Below, in pieces: positions 44,995 to 54,924 of a stretch of DNA of 64,000 bases. Numbering within the stretch: the first letter of the stretch is position 1; the number at the start of each line of letters is the position of its first letter. The stretch covers positions 496,001 through 560,000 of the forward strand of contig BROI01000007.1 in NCBI GenBank assembly GCA_027923505.1, read 5' to 3'. The position numbers were made by a program, and so were the translations under genes. The stretch is from Mayamaea pseudoterrestris. Taxonomy: Eukaryota; Bacillariophyta; Bacillariophyceae; Sellaphorales; Sellaphoraceae. The notes below the pieces were generated by a model. The model saw only the letters and a list, made by a program, of their open reading frames with translations. It made no database searches and was not told the origin of the DNA.

Positions 44995-46672
44995 ATGTTT
45001 TCACGCGTCGGCATTTTGTTTCTTTTACTCACTTCGACATGCACAAACTTTGGAATAGCATTCACTCAAGCACGACTAATAAACAGACTATCACTGGTTC
45101 ATCGAGGGGGTAGTACAGAGACAATATCGCAAGAAACGCGGACGAATCGAGAGGAAACGGAATACTACGATGCGGGTCAAGTAACTCTACAAGATCCAGC
45201 GCAAGTAAGTTAATAATAATTGGATTTATGATTGAAAGTGGAGACTTGAATTCAATGTATACTAAATGTCATTTTACTTTCGACTCCAGAGTCGAGGACC
45301 TCTTCGTATACTTTTTCTCAGTTCGGACACGGGCGGTGGCCATCGAGCATCAGCAGAATCGCTGGCTAAACAATTTCAAACTCATTACCCTGGTTCGACT
45401 TACAATTTGCTCGATGTATGGAGCGAGGACGGCGTTTGGCCTTACAAAACACTCGTCGAGTCCTACAAACACTTGTCGGCACATCCTCGTCAATGGCAGT
45501 TTTTATATCATCTGTCCAACACACTGCCATGGGAGATACTGACGGATCTACACTCGCGCATTACTTGTGAACGAAGGATCCGAAAACGAATTGCAACCTA
45601 CAATCCTGATGTCATTGTTTCCGTGCATCCAGCCATGCAATACACTCCTCTTGTGGCAGCGCGAAAATTAAGCAAGGCCACTGGGAAAAAGATTCCATTC
45701 TTCACCGTCGTGACCGATTTGGGTGCTGCACACTGCACGTGGTTTCAAAAGAAACCGGACAAAATGTACGTGGCGTCGGAGCGGATTCGAAAACTAGCCA
45801 AGCGACGTGGACGGACCCCTGACGAAAGAATTGTCATGACTGGGTTGCCGATTCGACCAGAGTTCGCAATACAGGCTGAAAAAATGGGAGATCGCACCTG
45901 TGTGGAGGGCCAAGCATATCGTAAAAAGATCAAAGAGATGCTGAATTTGGATCCAGATCGTCCCGTCGTCCTTCTCATGGGAGGGGGTGAAGGGGTTGGC
46001 AACTTGGACAAGCTTGTCGATGAATTGTACTATGATTTTGTAAAGCAAGGCGTCGATGCTACTGTTTGCGTCATTTGTGGACGTAATATTAAACTCGAGC
46101 AGGGTCTAACCGAGAGAAACTGGGACGCTGTATTGAAAGGCGATCATAAGAAGCTAAAGAAGCGACACTTTCTTAAACGCTTGTTTCGGCGGAACCGCAG
46201 CAAGCGCATGGAGGAAGCAATGGATCGTAGTCTTGATCAGCAGGACGAACCCCGTCCAAAGGGAAAAGTCGCAGTTGTTGGTTTGGGCTTTGTTTCAAAT
46301 ATCGCCGACTACATGGTCGCTGCTGATATACTTGTGTCGAAGGCTGGACCCGGGACGATCGCCGAGGCAGCGGCGGTGGGACTTCCGGTAATGCTCACGA
46401 GCTTTCTACCCGGCCAGGAAGCTGGCAACGTCGACTTTGTGATCGAGCACCGCTTTGGTGATTTTATCTCAGCAAAGGAGCCGGAAGAAATGGCCCAGGA
46501 AGTGACTAGTTGGCTGCAAGACCAAGAGCTCATGGTGAACATGAGCAAGGCAGCTCAGCGAACTGGACAACCTACGGCCGCCGCAGATATTGTTCACGAC
46601 ATTGGAGCTATTACTCATACATGGATGGCTTTGAATGGTGCGGTGGAGTTGGACATGTCAAAGGTAAACTAA
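44995..46672 (+). CDS. MGD: Monogalactosyldiacylglycerol synthase, plastid-targeted
   Basis: Exon 1 (44995-45204) and exon 2 (45290-46672), 85-bp intron, 530 residues. It transfers galactose from UDP-galactose to diacylglycerol to make the main thylakoid lipid. Exon 1 is a leader: signal core VGILFLLLTST, then GIAFTQARLINRL, where A-F fits the diatom plastid cleavage motif. The enzyme starts in exon 2 with RILFLSSDTGGGHRASAESL, the MGDG signature, followed by YKHLSAHPRQWQFLYHL, NPDVIVSVHPAMQYTPL, TVVTDLGAAHCTWF, LMGGGEGVG and the nucleotide-sugar site VSKAGPGTIAEAAAVGLPVM with LPGQEAGNVDFV. A basic insert of about 50 residues (KKLKKRHFLKRLFRRNRSKR) sits before the last block; I take it as a lineage-specific loop. 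Confidence 0.96.
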
Positions 46673-46898
46673 GATACCGCGTCGAGAATCGCCCGACAAA
46701 CGAGCGCGCGCCAGCGTTTTTTGCACATCATATTGCTCAAGGTTGTTAACTCTAGTAATGCATATATGATTCTTTAGCTGGCTTGTACCGTTCCCTTTGC
46801 CGTATGCACTGGCGTGGCGAGCTACTCAACAGTTATAAAATGTGACATAAAAGCAAACTATCCCCTTAAATCGCGTCACATACATTTTTTACTAACAG

Positions 46899-49800
46899 TT
46901 AGACGGCAATTGGGCCACTTGGGTCTTTGGGATTCTCTTTTCCTCGGTTCACTTGCATTCGCAGATGGCTCAACGTGTCAAGGCAGCCGCTGTCGACACT
47001 ACTGTTGTCAACAACTGATGGCACATGTGGACTAACAGGGCCAGCTGAATAAAGATACGGACCTCCATCCCACTCTTCAGATAACGTGTAGGTGCTTGGA
47101 CAGCTCGAAAGATCGGTCGACTTGGTGTGGGTCTGTAGGAGACCGTCAGTTTGCTCCTTTGAAGGCGCATGTTTCTGTTGATCGCCATTGTTGCGACCAA
47201 ACAAACCGGTAATAAGCTTTGTACCTTTAAATATCTTCCTCTTACCTGGACTGGCTAAATTTTCGTCGTAATCGTCAGTAAAAGCTTGCTCCGTTCGTCC
47301 GCCAAAACTGACGCGTCGATTGTTGACGCTAGGGTGCTTCGAGGCGCCAGACTGTGTTTGCTGAGACATCATCATCTGTGGCATGACCATGTTATTCGGC
47401 GTTTGCAGTGGAGGGCTGCCAGGTAGCACTGGAAGAGACATGGAATGATAAGGTGCCTGCATTGGTATCTGGGTCCAAGGAGGGTAGTGTTGCGACTGAC
47501 CTGGCGGCAACTGGTAGGCGTACATTGGCATTGTCGACGGATATGACGGCAGCTGCATCGAATGGTATTGCTGCATGACTGGCGGTGGGCTTCCTTGCAG
47601 TGGCATTACCTTATGAGATGCTTCGGCCACCTGATCTTGCACTTCATTTGTCTCCTCTTTCCCTGGTGCGCTCGTAAGCATTGCCAAGGCCGATTGAAAC
47701 AGACTAGGCTGCTCATCTTTGATTGCAGTTTCTGCTTTCTCCTCTTTCTTCACCTCTGGCTCTTTAATAATTGCTGGCAAGCTAGACTTATAAATTTGAT
47801 TGTTCACTTCGGATGCATCTTCGGCTTTTGCAGATTCAAACGTCAGTCCAGTGCGCAATCGCTCCCAGGCCTGCTTTGTGCGCTCCTCCCACGTAATTTC
47901 CTTTTCATCCACAGTTGGCTGCTCTGCATCGGCAACCTTAACTGTAGCATCATGGCTGGCTTGCTGAAGCGCCAAGGCTTGCTGTCGGTGCTGCGTCTGA
48001 ATGTGATGCTGCTGCTGCTGTTGCTGCTGCATAGCTAGCTGCTGTTGCTGCTGCATCTGATAGAAAAAAAGCTGCTCATTCGTTGGCGGCGGGTTTGGAT
48101 ACGGATATGACCCACCGTTCCAACTCTGGGGCATTGGCAAAGCTCTTACCGGACCCGCTTGGGCGCGAGCTCCAACATCAGTCCTGTCAAGGCTTCGAGT
48201 TCTTTGCTGTGGATTTTTCGATCTTGAAGGCGATCGAGAGCGTGATTGAGATCGCGATAACTCGGGCTTTTTCGATCTTGAAGGCGATCGAGAGCGTGAT
48301 TGAGATCGCGACAACACGGGCGATCTGGATCGAGAACGTCGGAAAAATGGAAGGGAGAACGCAGATTTCTGTCGTCGTCCTGGTGCCTTTGCCTTTGCGC
48401 TACCAGTGAAGGTACGGCTCGCCTGTTGCTTTTGCACTCTTTCATAATACTGGCGCTGAAGCTGCGCCTGCTGCTGCGCTTGAAGTCGACGATCAACGGC
48501 CGGACTGCGCTGCATATGTATCTGAGGGTTATGCACCGAAGGCCCGTCACTAAAATGATTTACCTGAGGGATCGCTTCCCCAGGCGTACGGTACTGCATG
48601 CTGCAGCAACTGCCTTCGTCTTGCTGTGGTCTCGACGTTGCTTGCGGAAGAAGGTACTGCGCAGGTGTAGATTGCTGACTCGGTGTTCTTTTATAACCGG
48701 CTTCTGGAAGAGCGTCCAGGGATGTGCGAATACGTTCGCGAAGCCTTATATCACTTATATCATCCTGTCGAGCTTGTCCACGCGTTTGGCCCGTTGAAGG
48801 CCGGCTTGCTGCATTTGTTGGTGCTGCAATACGGATTGGATCCTGCATTAAGCTTTTTTCTTCCTCGACCGTGTTCATGAGCCCGCATGCACGCGTCTGT
48901 GGCATCTTGTCGAAATCCTGACGACTTGCCGTTATAAAACTTTGTCGTTCTAACATATCGTCGTAACTGTAGTAGCCTGGTCGCGACATCATTGGGTGAA
49001 TAGCGCCATTTTTAAGTTCCCGCGAAGCCGCGCCACTGCCGAACCCACTTAAGTGCGGCGGTTCCCAGTATGAAGTGTCAATAAATCCCTCTCGATGAGC
49101 GGTGATGTAACTCTGACGTTCCATCTGATCGCTGTTCGCAGACAGCGTGCCATCCATGCCATGGCGGTGGGCCATGATCATGCTATCGCGTTCCATTGCA
49201 TCATCAGGATTTCGGATCAGAGGATGCGTTGGATGCATATAGTTAAAGTTCTCCATTGCCCTCCGCGTTAAAGACCCTTGACGCCCGTTCAAGACCACAA
49301 CTCGCAGCGGATCATCTTGCTCAGCATGTCGACTAGGAGAGTTTGACCGAGCCCGACTTGGTGACTTTGAACGGCTGCCTCTGTTCTTACTACCACCCAT
49401 CGAAGGTAGACTCCAGCGATTTGTCTTATTCACTTCCTTATCGTCCGCGCTTCGGCTTCTCGTGCGATTAATACCCGGTGACGGATCACGTATCTTGTTT
49501 CTGGTAGCAGGAGAAGCAGGGGCATTTGGCATGATTGGCTGGCGATAGTTCCGCGTGACGCATTCATCCGGCATGGCTCGCCGCATAATCTTTTGCTGTC
49601 GGACAGGAATGATCGGAAGACTTTCGTCCCAATCATCAGCCGCACGGATGCTGCGACTCATCTGGTTTGGCTTGCCTTCAGCGCGTATCATTTGGATCGG
49701 ATCCAATGCTTCGTCCTCGTCAAACGAAACCGAAGCGCTTGTACGACGCCCCGGAGACGGAGAGCGCGACTTAGATGCCGTACGCCCACGGCTTGCTGTT

Positions 49801-50747
49801 TGGTTATCGTCCTTAGCACTGTCTTTTTTAGAAAAGACGCGGCGGAAGAAGGATGAACTAACTGAAACGTTCGATGCTCGATCGTCATCCCAGTCTGCGT
49901 CTTGCTCCACTTTCTGGCCCGATTCCTTGGCCTTCTTGCGACGTTGCTTCTCCTGCTTCTCACGAAGCTTTTTCATGCGTTTCTTCAATATGGCTTGATG
50001 CTGCTGTTTATGTCGTTCTTCAATAGCGGCAGTATCCTCATTTTCCTCATCCTCCTCTTCCTCATCGACGAGGGAATTGTCCAAATCGTCATCATAGTCG
50101 TACGACTGCTTGGGACGGTGATACGTCTTGGAAGGACCGTCCCGGTTGGACTTGGCCAACTCCTCCATATGATCCTCATCGTCATTGCAGTTAATCTTGA
50201 CACCACATAGCTGAGGCACGAAAGATTCCTTAGTTCGAGGAGGCGGTGGGGATGGCGGAGCAACCACTTTGCCACTTAGGAGGCTCTTTGGGTTGCCTTC
50301 CTCGTCAAACACAATCTCTTCCGTAAGCTTATTGTTGCGCTTCGACTTGCTCTTCTTCTTCTTGCGGTCGATCTCCTGCTTAGCAATCTTGTTGGATGGC
50401 GAGAAGCATCCTGCTTCAATACCAGCATCCATGCAGACTTGCGTAATGTTGCAGTGAAAGGTCGATGACGCATGATCTTCGTCTTTGACTGGCTCGGCAT
50501 CGTCTTCGTTCTCTTCGGCTGTATCGCTCCATCGCACCGACTTTGACGACTGATCACTTCGATTGCGTCGAAACATTTTAGGTGCGCGAAGGATGCCTCG
50601 CTTCTTTGGCTTGCGAGTCGGCGGAGGAGGCTCATACGTGCAAAACATGCCATTTAAGATCTCTTCCGCCACATCCTCAAGCGTATGGTTGGGCGCTCGA
50701 TCGGCATGGCCGTCCGTCACTCCCTGTGTCAATGTCACTGGAATCAT
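46899..50747 (-). CDS. Large disordered protein with RS and polyQ tracts, unknown function
   Basis: Single exon, 1282 residues, no recognised domain. N-terminus: EDVAEEILNGMFCTYEPPPP, then basic and acidic blocks, FDEEGNPKSLLSGKV, and a Lys-rich coil (KKRMKKLREKQEKQRRKKAK). The middle has Ser/Arg stretches (SRSPSPGRRTS, SRSKSPSRARSNSPSR). A motif of about 17 residues occurs three times: MERDSMIMAHRHG, MERQSYITAHREG, LERQSFITASRQD. Further on are tandem RS repeats, polyQ runs and a Pro-rich tail. RS tracts suggest an RNA-processing or phospho-regulated nuclear scaffold, but this is composition only. The ATG at 50747 is the first in a frame that stays open to 46899. Confidence 0.85.
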   Translation of the reverse strand: MIPVTLTQGVTDGHADRAPNHTLEDVAEEILNGMFCTYEPPPPTRKPKKRGILRAPKMFRRNRSDQSSKSVRWSDTAEENEDDAEPVKDEDHASSTFHCNITQVCMDAGIEAGCFSPSNKIAKQEIDRKKKKSKSKRNNKLTEEIVFDEEGNPKSLLSGKVVAPPSPPPPRTKESFVPQLCGVKINCNDDEDHMEELAKSNRDGPSKTYHRPKQSYDYDDDLDNSLVDEEEEDEENEDTAAIEERHKQQHQAILKKRMKKLREKQEKQRRKKAKESGQKVEQDADWDDDRASNVSVSSSFFRRVFSKKDSAKDDNQTASRGRTASKSRSPSPGRRTSASVSFDEDEALDPIQMIRAEGKPNQMSRSIRAADDWDESLPIIPVRQQKIMRRAMPDECVTRNYRQPIMPNAPASPATRNKIRDPSPGINRTRSRSADDKEVNKTNRWSLPSMGGSKNRGSRSKSPSRARSNSPSRHAEQDDPLRVVVLNGRQGSLTRRAMENFNYMHPTHPLIRNPDDAMERDSMIMAHRHGMDGTLSANSDQMERQSYITAHREGFIDTSYWEPPHLSGFGSGAASRELKNGAIHPMMSRPGYYSYDDMLERQSFITASRQDFDKMPQTRACGLMNTVEEEKSLMQDPIRIAAPTNAASRPSTGQTRGQARQDDISDIRLRERIRTSLDALPEAGYKRTPSQQSTPAQYLLPQATSRPQQDEGSCCSMQYRTPGEAIPQVNHFSDGPSVHNPQIHMQRSPAVDRRLQAQQQAQLQRQYYERVQKQQASRTFTGSAKAKAPGRRQKSAFSLPFFRRSRSRSPVLSRSQSRSRSPSRSKKPELSRSQSRSRSPSRSKNPQQRTRSLDRTDVGARAQAGPVRALPMPQSWNGGSYPYPNPPPTNEQLFFYQMQQQQQLAMQQQQQQQHHIQTQHRQQALALQQASHDATVKVADAEQPTVDEKEITWEERTKQAWERLRTGLTFESAKAEDASEVNNQIYKSSLPAIIKEPEVKKEEKAETAIKDEQPSLFQSALAMLTSAPGKEETNEVQDQVAEASHKVMPLQGSPPPVMQQYHSMQLPSYPSTMPMYAYQLPPGQSQHYPPWTQIPMQAPYHSMSLPVLPGSPPLQTPNNMVMPQMMMSQQTQSGASKHPSVNNRRVSFGGRTEQAFTDDYDENLASPGKRKIFKGTKLITGLFGRNNGDQQKHAPSKEQTDGLLQTHTKSTDLSSCPSTYTLSEEWDGGPYLYSAGPVSPHVPSVVDNSSVDSGCLDTLSHLRMQVNRGKENPKDPSGPIAV
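48214..48320. repeat. 54-bp tandem duplication coding RS repeats
   Basis: Two near-identical 54-bp units begin at 48214 and 48268. On the minus strand each codes 18 residues of the type LSRSQSRSRSPSRSKKPE. They differ at few positions, so the duplication is recent. Confidence 0.9.
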
Positions 50748-51298
50748 GCTCCTGTCGATTGGTTCGAGGAGGTGCGGACAAAGTTGCTCTCGTAGCGTGG
50801 TACCGCTGCTTCTTTGACTCTAGACGTTGTCGACTTTGCCGCTGGATGCGATCGAATGAAGGCTAAAGATAGCACTTGGAGCACCTTGTTTCGTAAGCTT
50901 GTCGTCGCTGATCAAGTTCTCGCCAATGATGTCGTCTCCAGCTTTGTGGAATGGGCGATGCGGTTGGAAGGTGCGAGCGATTCCGTTTGGCGAAATTGTG
51001 AGGTTGGCGGGAGGTGCGGCTGGCTCGCGCACAAAATTCCGGGTTGCCTGTGTCGCATCACCAATCATCCGGCTTGCGTGCCTCCGCCATCGACAATGAC
51101 GAAACGAGCCGTTCGTCGCATCATTCATCTTTGCATCTATCGTACTCTACCAGCAATTCGCTTAATTTGCCATCAACATTGAGAATTCGATCATTAACTC
51201 AATCATCCAATCCTCACGTGCAGATACTTTACGCTGGCATTGAATATAATAGGAGCAATTAGAGCGTTGAGCAAGCATTCATTTTCACCTACCTCGTC
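50748..51298. promoter_or_regulatory. Divergent intergenic region
   Basis: About 550 bp between two start codons facing apart. Frames present on both strands start at non-ATG codons or show no domain. Probably two promoters and leaders. Confidence 0.5.
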
Positions 51299-54200
51299 AT
51301 GACAGCAAATGGCGAAGCAGTGGCTCCGGAGCAACCAAGGACTCGAACAATACAGCAGTGGAGATGCGATTACTGTCAGCAAAAGGCATTTACTTGTTAT
51401 GAAGCAGCCTGCGCGCATGAAAAAGAATGCCAGAAGCTTCAAGACTCGAAATCAACTGAAGCAAAGTCAAGTAAAAGTAGTAAACAATCATCCGACGAAG
51501 GTGACGATTCACAAGCGCAGCCGCTCAAGCAGCCCGAGAGAGCGATTCAAGTTATTGATATTTTCTCCTCACCCGAAGAAGTTGTTGAAGTTGCAAAAAC
51601 TGATCAGCCGGCACGACGCAGACCTGCAAGACAAGCGACCCTTTTTGCACCCATGGCAGCTCCAGCAGCACCAGTTGCTGACTCCAAAACGACTGCAGCG
51701 ACAAGGATTACAAACAAACAAGTTACCAAAAGGTCGACTGCGAAAGGTAAAGCAGCGAAAGTGCCGCTCATTTTCCAAGGGGTTGACCAGAATCAGCTCA
51801 TGGCGGAGCAAGCCGCAGTGGAGTTTCGAGCCAAGCGTCTCTTGCAGCAGCAAAAAGATCGAGAACGAGCCGAGAAGCGACAAAAGCAGCAGGAAGAACA
51901 AATCATTGCAGCGCCAGTGTCCACGAAAGTGACTTTACGAACGAATGGTCGACCAAAAGCGAAGAGTCAATTTAGTCCGGCACCTCGATTCCCAGTTCCC
52001 TCGCATGTCATTCCGAAGGAACATTCCATGCAATTGAATGCCAAACAGTCCCTCAAGCTGTCATTTATGCAGTCATCTGAGACACAGCCATGGTGGCGTC
52101 GCAAACTATCGTTGGTACCAAAACAGAACCAAATTGTAGAAAAAATATTCTCGCAATCAACCTTATCGCTCTTGCCGCCGAAGGACAGCATATATGCGAA
52201 GCAACCACCGGTAGTCGATTGTCTACAGCTCACACTCAAGTCCACACTCATTCCTCCTACAAGCGTCAAAACCAAGAGCAGAACATGGGCAGACGTTTAC
52301 TTAAATGACAAACTTCTCGTTAATGGCTTTGTTCCTGCTCATTTGAAGGAAATTTCTGACGAAATGATTGCCTTTGTCCAGGGCTGGATGGTGGAACGGC
52401 GTAATGCTCATGATCGCGCGGCAGAGAAGCAACGTAGACTAACGCGAAAGCTGCAATCAACAAAGCAACATCGACTCGCAAAAAAGACCAAGTCATCAAA
52501 ATTGTTCGACGACGACGATTGGTTAGGTTCAGACTGCAGCGACGATGAAGGGGACGGCCTCAAGAATATTTGCCATTTGACGGGGCCTAGTGGGCTCGGC
52601 AAATCAGCACTGGTGTATGCGGTTGCTCGACATTGCGGCTGTCGTGTAATTGAGCTTAATCCGTCGGACAAGCGCAACGCTGCTGCTGTCCGCAAAGTGA
52701 TTGAGGAAGCTACGCAGAGTCATTCGTCAATTGCCTTGCTGCAGAAGCAAGAGAAAGCTGCGCATCAAAGTTCGATATTGGAAGACAGCGACCAGGAAGA
52801 GAATGATGAAGGGAAGGGTTCTGTTCTACCAGTGATTCTGATTGATGAAATCGACAATCTTGACTCGAGTGATGGTGGATTCTGGTCGGCATTGAGCGAC
52901 GTGACGAAGCGAGCCAAGTGTCCAGTCTTCCTTACCAGTAATGTCCAACCAGGAGAGATCAAGATTCTCAACGGCCGATGTGGGGTCTTGCCGTTGCGAC
53001 GTGCCAAGCCAAGCGAGTGTATCGGCTTCATCCGGTCCATTGTTGACGGCGAAGGCTTTGTTTTGCGAAGCGACAATCCACTGGATAGTGAGGAGGCAAT
53101 TTCGCTCATTGCTGACTTATGCAATTCTGATTTGCGTCGTATTGCCCATGAGTTGCAGCTTTTTGCAACACAACCATTATTGCCAACACTTACTAAGGAA
53201 ATGATGCCGAGATTAGCAGAGACTTCACAAACGGCAACCTATGTGACACCGCACCCGCAGATTTTGGCAATCGAACCGCGTGGCGTTCGATTCGATCGCT
53301 ATGAGCTTTTGACAATCACAGGCACAGGCTTCTTGGGCTTGGCGGTGCCACCTAATCATGAGGGCGGCGGATATAAGGTGGACGTTTACATTGGCGATTG
53401 TCCTTGTCCAGTCGCGCGTATCATGAACGATTCTACAATTCTTGCAGTCTCTGCGCCAATCCCTTTGCCGCGGAACTTTCGTCATACCAGCCGCTTCCAT
53501 GACGAAGAATACCAGGCAATCACCATTTCCTCCACCACAAGGCTGGGCGTTGTGTCTAGTACATCACAATGTCCTGCGACGGTCACTCTACCGAATGGAT
53601 TGGCGATTTTGCAATGTAGCGCACCTGTTCTGCTCCATCGACACTTTTCGGACGTCCGGCAATTGGCTAAATGTGACGGTAGCTGCACGTCAGACGGGGA
53701 AATGGAGTTTGACGAGCCAAAACCAACTGCATCGACAACAGTATGCGTTCGGCCAAAGTTTGTTGACATGAGCGAGGCCTCCCGGATATTGACACAGGGA
53801 ATAACGGGATGGGAAGGTCATAAAGCCGACGTTAGTTGCCGTAGTTCTGGTAAATGTTCGCTACCATTTGTGACGGATATGTCACGTTCTGCTGATCTGA
53901 TAAGCGATGCTGCTTTACTTGATGACGTTGCCTTTCTGGGCCAACCTTACCTTTCCGGAGCATGTCGTGGCTTCAGCTACGACCTGACCAACGCCTATCC
54001 AGCCACAGCAAACGAAAGGACGAAACCGTAGGTGTCATTTGATAGTCAATCGATAAAATTCTACGCGTATTCTCACATTTAATGTTGTTTCCTGACAGTC
54101 CCAATTTTGAACGAATGTTGACCTCGGGCTGGAACGATGAGTGCTTCTTTTTTGGATCCAGCGACTGTTACATGGCCTCTACACTAACTACCAGAGACAA

Positions 54201-54864
54201 ACATCTTCTCAAGCTAACAGAATCCGCACTTCGTGGCCAGTCATGTCATACACTCACAGCAAATACTTCAGCATCAGAGGACGACCAATCTGATGACAAA
54301 TTGAAAGAGGAAGATACACTTCATACTCCTTCGGTCGAAGACAGTTTACTCGCAGCTTCGCTACCAGGTAGCTTGTTAGCGCTATCCTTTTATCTGCGAA
54401 ATGCTAGTGAGCTACCATATGACAACCTTACCACTCTCTCGCGCAATGTTCTATTCGACCGCAAAATAGCACACAAGGTCGAGCACGAGGTGGACCTGTT
54501 GGATGAGTTTGTCTTTCCCAGCACCCATCCTGTTACCAATTCACTCTTCTACCGGGGGCTCAGTCGCGAACTTGATTCGCTTCTTTTGTCGAGAGAGCTA
54601 GCCGACCCTCAACTCTTCCAAGTGACTTTACCAATGCTTCGAGTCATGTGTGTTCACGAGACGATCAATAAAATTGTGGCTGACAGCCTCAGATCCGAGG
54701 ATACGCTAGCACACGTGAGTAAACGAAGAACACGCAACTCCAGAGGTGCACAACACTGCTTAGAGCGAATCTCGCCCATGTTTAATAATAACGACGGCGA
54801 TGGCATGACCAGCTGGGACGTTGGAAAGCTACTATCCGACGCATCCCTGTTGCACGTTAGCTAG
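51299..54864 (+). CDS. ELG1/ATAD5-like AAA+ protein with IPT/TIG-like insert
   Basis: Exon 1 (51299-54027) and exon 2 (54099-54864), 71-bp intron, 1164 residues. N-terminus: one possible zinc finger (WRCDYCQQKAFTCYEAACAH) and a long basic disordered part. The AAA+ ATPase has Walker A TGPSGLGKSALVYAVARHCG, then RKVIEEATQSH (a match to ATAD5), Walker B VILIDEID and sensor VFLTSN. ELG1/ATAD5 replaces RFC1 in a clamp-loader complex and unloads PCNA from DNA. After the lid domain comes an unexpected stretch (about 53245-53640): PQILAIEPRGVRFDRYELL, TITGTGFL, VDVYIGDCPCPVARI, DSTILAVSAP, which reads as an IPT/TIG immunoglobulin-like fold. The C-terminus then resumes with helical clamp-loader-type sequence (WNDECFFFGSSDCYMAS). 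RFC1 itself is less likely because no BRCT domain is present. Confidence 0.85.
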
Positions 54865-54924
54865 AATTTAAAACGGAATACATATTAACAGGACCAGATA
54901 GATTATGTAAATTTCCAGCTACAA

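Noticed and set aside
48083-48797. Plus-strand frames of 108 and 165 codons inside the disordered protein gene
   Set aside because: Antisense shadows of RS and polyQ repeats.
50814-51182. 122-codon plus-strand frame between two divergent genes
   Set aside because: Starts at a non-ATG codon, no domain, lies in a promoter region.
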